A stretch of 64,000 nucleotides of DNA from Deltaproteobacteria bacterium. Its GTDB lineage: Bacteria; Desulfobacterota; Dissulfuribacteria; Dissulfuribacterales; UBA3076. Below are positions 10,560-19,394 of this stretch, piece after piece. The position numbers and the translations under genes are program-made. Every line of letters begins with the position of its first letter. The stretch's first letter is position 1. Location: positions 40,091 to 104,090 of the forward strand of contig JAGYNZ010000004.1 of the NCBI GenBank assembly GCA_018399745.1. Reading direction: 5' to 3'. Below the pieces are notes generated by a model. It saw nothing but the letters and a program-made list of their open reading frames with translations, was not told where the DNA came from and made no database searches.

Positions 10560-11117
10560 ATGATATTGATATTCATCTCCGTGGGCGCTGTTTTAATCAT
10601 TATTTTTCTTTTATATAACAGCCTGGTAAATAAGAAAAACCAGACGCTGAATGCCTTTTCCAGCATCGATACGCTCTTGAAAAAGCGGTATGATTTGATT
10701 CCCAATCTGGTTTCTGCGGTAAAACAGTATATGAAACATGAACAGGGGTTATTCACCCGAATTACTGAATTGCGCACCAGGGCGGTAACCGGCGATCTGA
10801 CAGATGATGAAAAAGTGATGCTGGACCAGAAAATGTCCGGGGCCATCAAGGGGATGATGGTGGCTGTGGAAAACTACCCGCAGCTTAAAGCCAATGAGAA
10901 TTTTTTGCAGCTTCAGGCCGCATTGAATGAAGTGGAAGAACAGATTTCAGCTGCCAGAAGATCTTACAACGCCATGGTTTTAGAATACAACAATGCCCTG
11001 GAAATGATTCCCACAAACGTCATGGCCTCCATGATGCGATATCAAAAGAAAAAATTTTTCGATATAGCCAAAGCCGAAAGGGAACGCGTTGCCGTTCAAT
11101 CCATGTTTGAAAACTAA
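10560..11117 (+). CDS. lemA: LemA family protein
   Basis: 185 residues: one N-terminal membrane segment (about 2-20) and then a long helical, coiled-coil-like domain. Family signatures are visible: YNSLVNKKNQ, LLKKRYDLIPNLV near residue 45, NENFLQLQAALNEVEEQI, and the ARRSYNAMVLEYN block. LemA proteins are membrane-anchored with a long helical bundle outside the membrane; their biochemical role is not settled. It is followed after 24 bases by a DUF3137 gene, a common pairing for LemA, and then by a DUF3592 gene, so the three form an operon. Confidence 0.93.
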   Translation: MILIFISVGAVLIIIFLLYNSLVNKKNQTLNAFSSIDTLLKKRYDLIPNLVSAVKQYMKHEQGLFTRITELRTRAVTGDLTDDEKVMLDQKMSGAIKGMMVAVENYPQLKANENFLQLQAALNEVEEQISAARRSYNAMVLEYNNALEMIPTNVMASMMRYQKKKFFDIAKAERERVAVQSMFEN

Positions 11118-11141
11118 ACTTTCAGGAAAAGGAAGCGCATT

Positions 11142-12125
11142 ATGAGGACCCTGGAAGAGTTGGCTCAATACTATAAAAGCCAGCTAGAACCGGACCTTAT
11201 AATGCTTGACGAAAAACGTTTACGAATAAAAAAGAAATTTGTCCCCTTAATCGCCTTGAGTGCGGTTATTGTCATTTTTTCCTTTGTTTTTGTTGTATAT
11301 TTTAATATGAACTTGTCCGTTATGATTGTGCCGGCTGGCATTTGTGCATCATTAATTGGTGGATGGTATTTGAATTTTTACCGGGATTTTGCCGGTCGGT
11401 TTAAAGAGCAGGTGATAAAGAAAATTGTGGTTTTTATCGATGCAGGGCTTTCCTATGATAAAGACAAGTTTGTTTCTAAAGACCTGTTTCTGGAAAGCAG
11501 GATTTTTCAAGACCGTGCAGACCGTTATGGGGGGGATGATTTTGTTTCCGGAAGGATTGGGAAAACAGACATTCAATTTTCCGAGATCAATGTGAAACGC
11601 GTCGAAAAAACCACCATGCGCACCAATTTTGGATTAAAAAGTCGCTTAAAAACAAATAGCTATCCGGTTTTTAATGGATTGTTTTTCGTGGGGGACTTTA
11701 ATAAAGCGTTTGACAAAAAGACCATTGTTTTACCGGATACCGCAGAAAGAATGTTCGGCAGGCTGGGTCAAAAACTTCAGTCCATAAATGCGTTTCATGG
11801 TGAATTGATTAAACTTGAAGACCCTGAATTTGAAAAATTGTTTGTTGTATATGGAGAGGATCAGGTTGAATCCCGCTATATCCTTTCCACAAGCCTTATG
11901 AAACGTATTATGGATTTTCGCAACAAGAACAAAAAGGATATCTTTTTATCCTTTGTCGCTTCAAAGGTATTCGTCGCCATTCCTTATGACAGGCCCCTTT
12001 TTGAACCCGGTATTTTTAAATCCATGTTGGATTTTTCGAAGATAAAAAAATATTTTGAAGATTTACAGGTCGCAATCGGCATTGTCGAAGATCTTAATTT
12101 GAACATGAGGATTTGGACCAACTAG
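11142..12125 (+). CDS. DUF3137 family membrane protein
   Basis: 327 residues. Two membrane segments lie near residues 32-52 and 57-76, followed by a soluble domain. The order SGRIGKTDIQFSEINV ... FNGLFFVGDFNK ... ILSTSLMKRIMDF ... VFVAIPYDRPLFEP is characteristic of DUF3137. No enzymatic motif is visible and the function is unknown. The gene sits directly after lemA, as in many genomes, and 21 bases before a DUF3592 gene, so a joint envelope role is likely but unproven. Confidence 0.88.
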   Translation: MRTLEELAQYYKSQLEPDLIMLDEKRLRIKKKFVPLIALSAVIVIFSFVFVVYFNMNLSVMIVPAGICASLIGGWYLNFYRDFAGRFKEQVIKKIVVFIDAGLSYDKDKFVSKDLFLESRIFQDRADRYGGDDFVSGRIGKTDIQFSEINVKRVEKTTMRTNFGLKSRLKTNSYPVFNGLFFVGDFNKAFDKKTIVLPDTAERMFGRLGQKLQSINAFHGELIKLEDPEFEKLFVVYGEDQVESRYILSTSLMKRIMDFRNKNKKDIFLSFVASKVFVAIPYDRPLFEPGIFKSMLDFSKIKKYFEDLQVAIGIVEDLNLNMRIWTN

Positions 12126-12146
12126 GAGGAAGAGTCCACGAGTGAT

Positions 12147-12869
12147 ATGAAAGACTTCAAAAACAAGAGCGATGCGAAGAGGAAAGAAGCCCTGCTAAAC
12201 TACGGTAAAAAACTCGATGAAACCGTGGGTGCAAAATATCGTGTGGTCAAGGGGTGGTTTTTTAAGATATTTGGCGCCCTGCTGATGCTCATCGGTGTTT
12301 TCGTTCTGCTGGCAGGGGGGATTAATGCGGGTTTGGGAATTTTGGGCGTCGGTTTTTGGATCCTGGGTATGGGGTTGAATCTTTCAATGATGATTCAGCG
12401 TATTGTCATTGCCACGGGCTTAGTTATTCTTGGGTCTGCCTTTGTAAATTATGGTTTCGGTCAAATGGCAAAAGCCAAAGAAAGTGTAAACTGGCCTTCT
12501 GCTGCGGGGAAGATACTCAGTTCCGAACAAGAAAAGCGCACCAGTACCGAAGGCAACGGAAGTAGTAAAGAAACAAAGACATATTATGTAGCAGTAATCA
12601 GTTATGAATATCAGGTGGACGGCAAAGCCTATACATCAAACAGAATTGGATTTGCCGGGCAAAGTGGCGTCCAGTCCAACGCCTTGGTGAACAAATATCC
12701 CAAAGGTAAATCCGTCAGCGTGTTTTACTGTCCGAACAATCCAGAAGAAGCGGTCCTTGAAAAAGGGGGCAAAAAAGCGGACTATTTCTTTCCTGTTTTC
12801 GGCGGATTTATTATCCTCTTTGGATTGTTTTTAGCTTATAAGGGAAACAAAGCAAATTCAGAAACATAA
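12147..12869 (+). CDS. DUF3592 domain membrane protein
   Basis: 240 residues with several membrane helices (about 37-60, 63-85, 87-108) and a final helix near 210-230. Between them lies a soluble beta-rich DUF3592 domain (about 118-205) with the marks WPSAAGKILSSE, YEYQVDGKAYTSNRIGF and VFYCPNNPEEAVLE. Function unknown. GGAGGAAGAG precedes the start. Last gene of the lemA group; the next gene converges on the other strand 32 bases later. Confidence 0.8.
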   Translation: MKDFKNKSDAKRKEALLNYGKKLDETVGAKYRVVKGWFFKIFGALLMLIGVFVLLAGGINAGLGILGVGFWILGMGLNLSMMIQRIVIATGLVILGSAFVNYGFGQMAKAKESVNWPSAAGKILSSEQEKRTSTEGNGSSKETKTYYVAVISYEYQVDGKAYTSNRIGFAGQSGVQSNALVNKYPKGKSVSVFYCPNNPEEAVLEKGGKKADYFFPVFGGFIILFGLFLAYKGNKANSET

Positions 12870-12901
12870 ATAATGAATGATAAAAAATCGCCTTCTCTGT
12901 T

Positions 12902-14485
12902 TTAGTGCCTCAAATCAATAGACTCGCCCACTTTAGGGACCATTACATCATGGCCTTTAGATTTCAAGGTGTCGGCAAAGGCCAGGGTCTGGTCCACGTC
13001 TCCGTGAACTAAGGCGATTTTTTTGATTTTCAAATTGGATTTTTCAATAAACCGCAGCATTTCATCCTTATCTCCATGGGCGCTGAAGCCATCGATTTTC
13101 GCCACCTGAGCCGCCAGGGGATATTCCTTGTTGAGCAATTTCATTATAGGGGGTTTTCCCTTCCTGCCTGATTTCTCATAGGCCTGCCCTTCTTCCAGGA
13201 TGCGACGGCCCAATGTATGCTTAGCCATATATCCTACAATTAGAATGGTGTTTTTCGGATTATGCATCTTATATCGAAGATGGTGCAGGATGCGGCCGGC
13301 TTCACACATACCGGCCGCTGAAATGACGATATGCGGCTTTTTCTCCCGCATAAGGGCCATTGACTCATCCACGGAGGAAGTAAAATTCAGCTCATTGAAC
13401 ATGAACGGATTATCGCCGCCTATCAAAAAATCAGCATGGGTTTCAGGGTCGTACATTTCCGGATGTTCCCCAAACACCTCTGTAATCCGAGTAGCCAGAG
13501 GGCTGTCCACATAGACCGGGATGTGTGGCGTCTCATTTTTATTATAAAGATCGTGAATAACGTACAACAGTTCCTGAGTGCGGCCGAAAGCAAAGGCCGG
13601 GATCAGCAAGGCGCCGTTACGCTCTACGGTATTGTTGATTATCTGTTTGAGACGCGGTGCCATATCCTGTACCGGTTCATGCAGACGATTTCCATAGGTA
13701 CTTTCCATGATCAGCAGATCAATCTCCCTGTCATCTTCGGAAAAATTCAGAGTTGGGTCTTTTAGAATTGGTTTGTCAAACCGACCGATATCGCCTGAAA
13801 AACAGACTGTATGCCTTTTCCCTTTAACACGGGTTCTGATAATGCTGATAGCCGAACCCAGAATATGGCCAGCGTCATAGAAGGTGCAGGTCGAATCCAT
13901 TCCTACAGCTACGGAGATCCCATACGGCACGCCTTCGAAAAAGGTCAGGGCGTGCTCTGCTTCCGAAATGGTATACAGGGGCGATATTGCTTCCAGATGA
14001 TAATCAGCGGCCAGTTCATTAATAACATCAACATTTAACTGGTGTTTTCCCTTTTTCAACAGGGCCTTGATTTCTTTCATTCGGTTGGCCGAGCTTTTCG
14101 GCCGACCTCGGCCGCTTTTGATTTTAGATAAAATATTGCGTACTACCTTATAATTCAGATATGCGGCGTCGGATTCCTGAATATGGGCACTGTCCGGCAG
14201 CATGTAGCAGCAGGCGTCCTGAGTGGCCCGGGTGGTAATTATACGCCCGGCGAAACCGTCCCGGGTCAGAAGCGGAAGCCTGCCCGAATGATCTATGTGG
14301 GCGTGGGAAAGAATCAGGTTCGTAATGATCGCCGGGTCAAAGGGCATAATGCGATTTTTGCGATCCGCATCCTTCCGTCTGCCCTGATACATTCCACAGT
14401 CCAGCAGAATATTGTCCTTACCGGTCGCGATCATATGCATAGAACCGGTCACTTCTCTAACAGCGCCGTAAAAAGTTACACGCAT
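12902..14485 (-). CDS. Beta-CASP metallo-beta-lactamase fold RNase-like protein
   Basis: 527 residues, similar to the bacterial YSH1/CPSF-73-type group of predicted exoribonucleases. The zinc-binding HxHxDH motif is H61-A-H63-I-D65-H66 (SHAHIDHSG); further motifs are FSGDIGR, LLIMESTYGNRLH, the beta-CASP block with IPAFAFGRTQELL, ISAAGMCEAGRI, and the late DGFSAHGDKDEM and LVHGD histidine motifs. An insertion of about 50 residues (near 125-175) separates the early metal motifs. Expected role: zinc-dependent RNA processing or decay in the cytoplasm. The C-terminal KH domains of some relatives are absent. No operon partner; the next gene upstream on this strand encodes a methyltransferase. Confidence 0.9.
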   Translation of the reverse strand: MRVTFYGAVREVTGSMHMIATGKDNILLDCGMYQGRRKDADRKNRIMPFDPAIITNLILSHAHIDHSGRLPLLTRDGFAGRIITTRATQDACCYMLPDSAHIQESDAAYLNYKVVRNILSKIKSGRGRPKSSANRMKEIKALLKKGKHQLNVDVINELAADYHLEAISPLYTISEAEHALTFFEGVPYGISVAVGMDSTCTFYDAGHILGSAISIIRTRVKGKRHTVCFSGDIGRFDKPILKDPTLNFSEDDREIDLLIMESTYGNRLHEPVQDMAPRLKQIINNTVERNGALLIPAFAFGRTQELLYVIHDLYNKNETPHIPVYVDSPLATRITEVFGEHPEMYDPETHADFLIGGDNPFMFNELNFTSSVDESMALMREKKPHIVISAAGMCEAGRILHHLRYKMHNPKNTILIVGYMAKHTLGRRILEEGQAYEKSGRKGKPPIMKLLNKEYPLAAQVAKIDGFSAHGDKDEMLRFIEKSNLKIKKIALVHGDVDQTLAFADTLKSKGHDVMVPKVGESIDLRH

Positions 14486-14552
14486 GGCCGTTCTCCTCTT
14501 AACAAAATTTTACTTTTCAAAAATTCAGGGCACATCTTACTCCAACTTCCGA

Positions 14553-15455
14553 TCAAAAGGAGAGGGCTTTTCTGTTTTTCTGCACGATTGATGTAACCCA
14601 TCCATCATGCTCTTCCGACCAGATAACCTCAAGGCAATAACTCCGGATTAATTTAGCAACCTCTCCTCTCCCCGTCGATTTAAAGCCGCTCATAACCACT
14701 ACGCCGGGGGCGTTCAATAGCTTTACAATTCTGCCGAGCATTCTAAACATTACAGAGATTGTCAGATTGGCCAATGCCATGGTCCATTTGCCGGGCGGGA
14801 GGTCTTCCAAGGTACCTTGTGTTACGGAAACCGTGGCATCAAGGCCGTTTCGGCGTATATTCCCCTTGGCTACTCTTGTTGATTCCGGATCTATGTCCAT
14901 GCATATCACGGATCGAGCCCCCATTTTACCCGCAATAATTCCCAGAATGCCGGTTCCTGTTCCCACGTCCAGCACTGATCTGCCCCGTACCAGGTTGTGC
15001 TCATGTAAATACTGAAGGGCATTGACGCTGCCCTGTGTGGAAGCATGACATCCGTCTCCAAAGGCCCATCCAGGACTCAGGAAAATGATATTTTTAGTGG
15101 ATGCCTCATACCTGTTTAATGTCCGGGTATGGGATGACAAAGGGTCGGGCGGAACCGCAATCCACGAACGGCCGATTCGCACCGGTTCTTTATCTCTCAA
15201 GAGATTATAGCGTTCCAGTGGCATAACCTCCCATTCCGTGGCGGCATGAATATCTCCTGGAAGTAATCGGCAAACACGGTTTTGGAGTTCTCTCAGGCAG
15301 AAATTCCATCGTGAAACAGGCTCACTTGTGCTAAAGGTAAGTATACCTGACGTACCTTTAAGGATTCGCCAGTGAGTGCCTAAGTACAGATTTGCTGGAA
15401 TATTGACAGAACAGTCCCTTGGTAAACGAATTTGAACGACTATGCCCTTGTTCAC
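14553..15455 (-). CDS. PrmA-like class I methyltransferase
   Basis: 300 residues. The C-terminal half is a SAM-dependent Rossmann domain: motif I LDVGTGTGILGI at about 162-173, an acidic residue in CMDIDPES, and ANLTISVM where PrmA has its ANI(L) motif. WAFGDGCHASTQ at about 130-141 corresponds to the FGTGxHxTT loop of ribosomal protein L11 methyltransferase. The N-terminal ~110 residues are unlike typical PrmA, and motif details differ, so the substrate may be L11 or another protein. The minus-strand start sits in LFTG-free AT-rich sequence without a strong ribosome-binding site. The next gene downstream is the beta-CASP RNase-like protein, 67 bases away. Confidence 0.78.
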   Translation of the reverse strand: MNKGIVVQIRLPRDCSVNIPANLYLGTHWRILKGTSGILTFSTSEPVSRWNFCLRELQNRVCRLLPGDIHAATEWEVMPLERYNLLRDKEPVRIGRSWIAVPPDPLSSHTRTLNRYEASTKNIIFLSPGWAFGDGCHASTQGSVNALQYLHEHNLVRGRSVLDVGTGTGILGIIAGKMGARSVICMDIDPESTRVAKGNIRRNGLDATVSVTQGTLEDLPPGKWTMALANLTISVMFRMLGRIVKLLNAPGVVVMSGFKSTGRGEVAKLIRSYCLEVIWSEEHDGWVTSIVQKNRKALSF

Positions 15456-15825
15456 GGCCTATTATTATAAATGCCAGCGACGGAACCGGAAAATTCGCCT
15501 GCCGGGTCTCTGAACTCCGAATAATCAAGAATCAACAAATCACTTTGAACTGAAACAACGCCTTCAAGAAAGGCACACTGAATCATTTAGCACTGTCAGC
15601 CGTGGAAGGTCAAGGAAATTTCAAGATATCGTAAAGATTTATAAATTTTTATCTTACTGATAATATTGAAAAATATAAAAAGTACCCATCCTTATTACGC
15701 TGATTTTTGCCTGTTCGCAAATTGATGAGTTACAGATTTAAGTGCTGGATGCCGAAAATAGAGATTAGGAAAAAGCTGGAGTCTATTGATTATTACCTGG
15801 GCTTGTTCAGAAGAAGGAGGATGCC
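15456..15825 (+). other. Divergent intergenic gap
   Basis: 370 AT-rich bases between the PrmA-like gene (minus) and the WPGH-repeat lipoprotein (plus). Nothing clear is seen apart from the AAGGAGG just before the plus-strand gene. Confidence 0.5.
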
Positions 15826-16161
15826 ATGTACAACCTAGCTAAAATTATGCTCATTGTCGCCTGCTTGAATTTTCTGCCGTTTCTTTTTTCCTCTTGTACC
15901 CATGCAAGGCCGCCAAAACCAGGACCAAATTTTGTCTGGGTACCTCCTCATACATTACCAAGTGGAATAACTATTCGTGGTCATTGGAAATATGAAGGAC
16001 CGTCGCAATCTGGCAAGACATGGGTGCCGGGACACTATGCGCCTGACAGGACCTGGGTTCCAGGCCACTGGAAAAATCTGGCATCTCCAAAACCGCATGG
16101 AATATGGGTACCAGGACATCACGGTCCTCGGGGAAGATGGATACCGGGGCACTGGAGATAA
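15826..16161 (+). CDS. YXWGXW-type repeat lipoprotein
   Basis: 111 residues. A lipoprotein signal peptide ends in the lipobox LFSSC, giving a lipidated Cys near residue 24. The mature part is made of short aromatic repeats of the form W-[VI]-P-G-H, seen at WVPGHYAP, WVPGHWKN, WVPGHHGP and WIPGHWR, preceded by the related IRGHWKY. This resembles the YXWGXW repeat family found in many proteobacterial envelopes; function unknown. AAGGAGG just upstream fixes the start. It begins a run of three secreted proteins (to 17369) on the plus strand. Confidence 0.82.
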   Translation: MYNLAKIMLIVACLNFLPFLFSSCTHARPPKPGPNFVWVPPHTLPSGITIRGHWKYEGPSQSGKTWVPGHYAPDRTWVPGHWKNLASPKPHGIWVPGHHGPRGRWIPGHWR

Positions 16162-16255
16162 TCACAAGAAGATCGTTGCAGCAAGGGACGGCGAAGATTT
16201 GAATAAGTACTGATTAAGTGATTTTGCTCGGCAAATTGCTCGACAGGAGACTAAA

Positions 16256-16723
16256 ATGATCCGTTTTTTCAAAAAAGTTATTTCATTATTAACGCTGACC
16301 GTTTTGCTTCCAGCTGGGATTGTTCTCTCTGCACAGGCCATTCAAACGCAGGAAAGCATAACTTGGGATGGGATTGAGGCGGATTTGACTGATGTCAGAA
16401 TAAGCCAAAACATTGTTACAATAAAAGTCAGGCTCAGGAACATCGGGTCTGAAGAACAGGGCGTAAAAATTCCTTACGATACATGTTTCATCATGGATGA
16501 AACAAACCAGAAAAAATATTATCCCCTTAAGGATTCCGATGGTCTTTATATTGCGGGCCCCATGGCTGACATTCAAAGAGGAGGGAGATTCTGGTTTGGA
16601 ATTCAAGCAGGAAAGGCCAAGGGACTGTGGATAAAATTCCCCGACCCGGCTGACAGGCCTGAAACCATTACGATCTCTCTTGAAGGAATTTTTCCGTTTG
16701 AAGAAATTCTGTTAAAGAGGTAA
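16256..16723 (+). CDS. Secreted protein of unknown function
   Basis: 155 residues with a Sec signal peptide (about 1-28, ending near LSAQA). The mature domain looks like an all-beta, immunoglobulin-like fold resembling DUF4352-type domains: alternating hydrophobic positions (VTIKVRLRNIGSEEQG, FIMDETNQKKYYPLKD, GGRFWFGIQAG) with no Cys pair or catalytic motif. I do not recognise a named family. CAGGAGACTAAA precedes the start. It is followed 10 bases later by an OmpA-like gene, so the two probably share a transcript. Confidence 0.7.
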   Translation: MIRFFKKVISLLTLTVLLPAGIVLSAQAIQTQESITWDGIEADLTDVRISQNIVTIKVRLRNIGSEEQGVKIPYDTCFIMDETNQKKYYPLKDSDGLYIAGPMADIQRGGRFWFGIQAGKAKGLWIKFPDPADRPETITISLEGIFPFEEILLKR

Positions 16724-16733
16724 GGAATGTCTT

Positions 16734-17369
16734 GTGAATATTTGTAAATTTCTGATTTTGCTCGCATGGCTTTGTTTTTTCTTGCCTGTTCTCTGTACGG
16801 CCCAAGAGGAGGTGATTTTTGTTCCTCCTGAAGCTCACCAGAAGGCTCTTCAGGCCTTACAGGCTCTCGGGCCAGAAAGAGGATCGAAAAACATTGACTA
16901 TTATAAAGTGAACATTATCGGTGTTGCCAAAGGAATAGAAACGCAGAATGCGACAATCGAGACGGCAATAAAGGATCTTGGAGCGAGGGAAACAGAGCTG
17001 GATATACAGATCCAGCTCTCCGGGGATGTTCTGTTTGATTTTGACAAATGTGATATCCTCTCAGATGCCGAGGCCACGCTTAAAAAGATCGGGCTTATTA
17101 TTACAGCTTATAACAGCCCGCAAGTTATTATAGCGGGCCATACTGATTCAAAGGGTTCGAAGAGCTATAATCAGAGTCTTTCAGAAAAGAGATCTGAATC
17201 GGTTAAAAAATGGCTTTTAGAAAACGTGGAAATCGGCGCGTGCATCATGAAGACAATCGGATACGGTGAAACCAGACCAATGGCACCAAATTGCAATTCC
17301 GATGGGTCAGACAATCCAGAGGGGCGTAAGAAGAATAGAAGGGTTGAGATAGTAATAAAGAAAAAATAG
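16734..17369 (+). CDS. OmpA-family peptidoglycan-associated protein
   Basis: 211 residues starting with GTG. The signal peptide covers about 1-23. The C-terminal OmpA/MotB domain (about 95-211) shows LFDFDKCDILSDAEATL, IIAGHTDSKGSKSYNQ, LSEKRSESVKKWLL, GYGETRP and the terminal GRKKNRRVEI, including the Asp and Arg positions that bind diaminopimelate in this family. There is no lipobox and no beta-barrel, so it is probably periplasmic and bound to peptidoglycan. It directly follows the secreted 155-residue protein. Confidence 0.9.
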   Translation: MNICKFLILLAWLCFFLPVLCTAQEEVIFVPPEAHQKALQALQALGPERGSKNIDYYKVNIIGVAKGIETQNATIETAIKDLGARETELDIQIQLSGDVLFDFDKCDILSDAEATLKKIGLIITAYNSPQVIIAGHTDSKGSKSYNQSLSEKRSESVKKWLLENVEIGACIMKTIGYGETRPMAPNCNSDGSDNPEGRKKNRRVEIVIKKK

Positions 17370-17450
17370 AAACGGAGATGATTACGCTAAAATAGTCCAA
17401 TCTGCAAAATTATTTTCAGGGTTTTTGCCGCATAAATAATCAATCCTGAT

Positions 17451-18206
17451 TTATATCAACATAATGGCCGTTGCATTCCTGCCGGTCACGCCTTCCCTCC
17501 TGTAAGAAAAATAGTCTTTGGAGCATGCTGTACATATGCGGCTCGTCTCTATCTGCTCAGAAGGCAACCCGGCCGATCTGAGCTGCCAAAGTGTTATGGC
17601 CCAGAAATCGAAATGAGCCGGAGCTGTTTGAAAACCATGAAGAGTCCTTGGGAGTAAATTTTTCCAGTCCTTAAATTCCGCGCAACAAGGCCCTAGAGAC
17701 GGGCTGATAGATGCCCAAAGATTTTCGGGATGAGAGGAGTAAACCCTGACCATCTTTCTAACCGCCTTTATAAGGATGTTTGAGACACTTCCTTTCCAGC
17801 CGCAATGTATATTGGCAATTGCCCTGTTTTCCGGGTCATAGAGAACCACGGCCTGGCAATCGGCATGTTGTATTAACAGAGATATCCCCCGCATGTCAGT
17901 TAATAAGCCATCGACACCGCCAAGGCCTGTCTGATGAACAGGTGAGTCTATCACTGCAAGGCGGCTACCGTGAACCTGCTGGATACTAACCATTTTCCTT
18001 GCATCGAGAATTCTACTGACAATTTGCAGGTTTTCCTCTACGGCCTCACGATCATCGCCCACATTCAGTCCTACGTTGAGATCGTTATAGGGAGGAAGAC
18101 TCACCCCGCCCCACCTGGTTAAACTTATACAGCGCAAATCGTCACGCATGCCATAAGGGAGGTCTTGCAACATAATCCGGTGTGAATTCATAGGTTCAGG
18201 GGCCAC
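17451..18206 (-). CDS. pgeF: Laccase-domain purine/peptidoglycan editing protein (YfiH/PgeF)
   Basis: 251 residues of the multicopper-polyphenol-oxidase-like (DUF152) family. The three zinc ligands are present: H79 in QQVHG, C117 in QHADCQAV and H134 in ANIHCGWKG. E. coli YfiH corrects L-Ser misincorporation in peptidoglycan precursors; relatives have adenosine deaminase or phosphorylase activity. The listed start is a GTG at 18206; an ATG five codons later is the alternative and neither has a strong ribosome-binding site. The gene converges with the OmpA-like gene and has a 314-base gap upstream. Confidence 0.9.
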   Translation of the reverse strand: MAPEPMNSHRIMLQDLPYGMRDDLRCISLTRWGGVSLPPYNDLNVGLNVGDDREAVEENLQIVSRILDARKMVSIQQVHGSRLAVIDSPVHQTGLGGVDGLLTDMRGISLLIQHADCQAVVLYDPENRAIANIHCGWKGSVSNILIKAVRKMVRVYSSHPENLWASISPSLGPCCAEFKDWKNLLPRTLHGFQTAPAHFDFWAITLWQLRSAGLPSEQIETSRICTACSKDYFSYRREGVTGRNATAIMLI

Positions 18207-18520
18207 AGCTCAGGATTACCTGTTTCCTTTATTCTGCAAGTTAATAAAATAAACGGTCATAATTCGAGGTTTCCTTATCAAATTTTTTTCACAAGAAATG
18301 TAGTTTAGAATCAGTTCCGGGTAATAGTCAATAATAGTCATATTTTTACATTAAAAAATAGCTCTTGTATCATAATTTACTACCTGGTTTGCAAATTTTA
18401 TCTGAAAACTGTCTTCATCATAGCATATTCAGCCATAAACGGATTTACTTCCTTAAATTTTTCTTGGCTTCCTATAATTTGACTATGCAAAGTTAAAGAG
18501 ATATTGGTATTTTATATATT
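18207..18520 (+). other. Divergent intergenic gap
   Basis: 314 AT-rich bases between pgeF (minus) and cmk (plus). A TATAAT lies at 18473-18478 and a TTGACT at 18479-18484, but neither has a well-spaced partner; no firm promoter call is made. Confidence 0.4.
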
Positions 18521-19168
18521 ATGGAGCGTTTGAATATTGTCACTATTGATGGACCGGCCGGAGCCGGTAAGAGCACTGTCAGTCGAGATCTGGCGAGGCG
18601 TCTGGGGTTTACGTATCTCGACACGGGCGCAATGTATAGGGCAGTAGCCTGGGCTGCAAGGCGCAATGGAATAGATATCGAAGATAAAAAGGCCCTTTCG
18701 GAGCTATGTAATGACCTGAGACTTGGTTTTAGCGGTGATCGAATTCTGGTGAACGGACAGGATATTTCGTCTTTTATCCGTACTCCGGAAATGGACAGGC
18801 TTTCATCTGCGGTCTCCAAAGTGGATGTAGTGAGGAAGTATTTGACAGAAATGCAAAGGGATCTGGGCAGAGAGGGTCATTTGGTGGCAGAGGGCAGGGA
18901 TATGGGAACAGTGGTCTTTCCACAAGCTGCCCATAAATTTTTTCTTACGGCCTCTGCCGAAGAACGGGCCAAACGACGGAAGATGCAAATTGAATATCGT
19001 GGAGAAGAGATTACATATGAAGAAATTCTGACCCAAATCGAGGCCAGGGATCTGGCAGATTCTACACGCTCTATTGCGCCTTTGCAGGCTGCGCCTGATT
19101 GTACTGTAATTAACTCCTCTGATTTGACAGTGGAAGATGTGATCGCAAAAATAGTATCCGAAATATAG
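18521..19168 (+). CDS. cmk: Cytidylate kinase
   Basis: Phosphorylates CMP and dCMP to the diphosphates in the cytoplasm. 215 residues, normal for a short-type Cmk. P-loop GPAGAGKST at 11-19, the YLDTGAMYRAVAW nucleotide-binding segment, EGRDMGTVVFP where many Cmk have EGRDIGTVVFP, the LID region RAKRRKMQ and the closing RDLADSTRSIAPL motif are all visible. Its upstream region is not shared with another gene. The next gene (a histidine kinase) starts 226 bases later. Confidence 0.96.
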   Translation: MERLNIVTIDGPAGAGKSTVSRDLARRLGFTYLDTGAMYRAVAWAARRNGIDIEDKKALSELCNDLRLGFSGDRILVNGQDISSFIRTPEMDRLSSAVSKVDVVRKYLTEMQRDLGREGHLVAEGRDMGTVVFPQAAHKFFLTASAEERAKRRKMQIEYRGEEITYEEILTQIEARDLADSTRSIAPLQAAPDCTVINSSDLTVEDVIAKIVSEI

Positions 19169-19394
19169 TCAGCCTGCGAGTCTTTATGCTTGATCAATGC
19201 CGGCCGGTAAGGTCTGAGCTGCCACACTTGAGGTCAACAATTATGTGGCGTTCGGCTAGTGCTTTTCAACTCTAAAAAAATACTAAGCCCTAGACTCGAG
19301 CTGTCAACATCCTTATTATGAGATTTATGCTGTACTTGCAGATTTTTTTAAGGAATATGACAGATTACTGCTTGTTTTTTCGGAAAATAGATAG

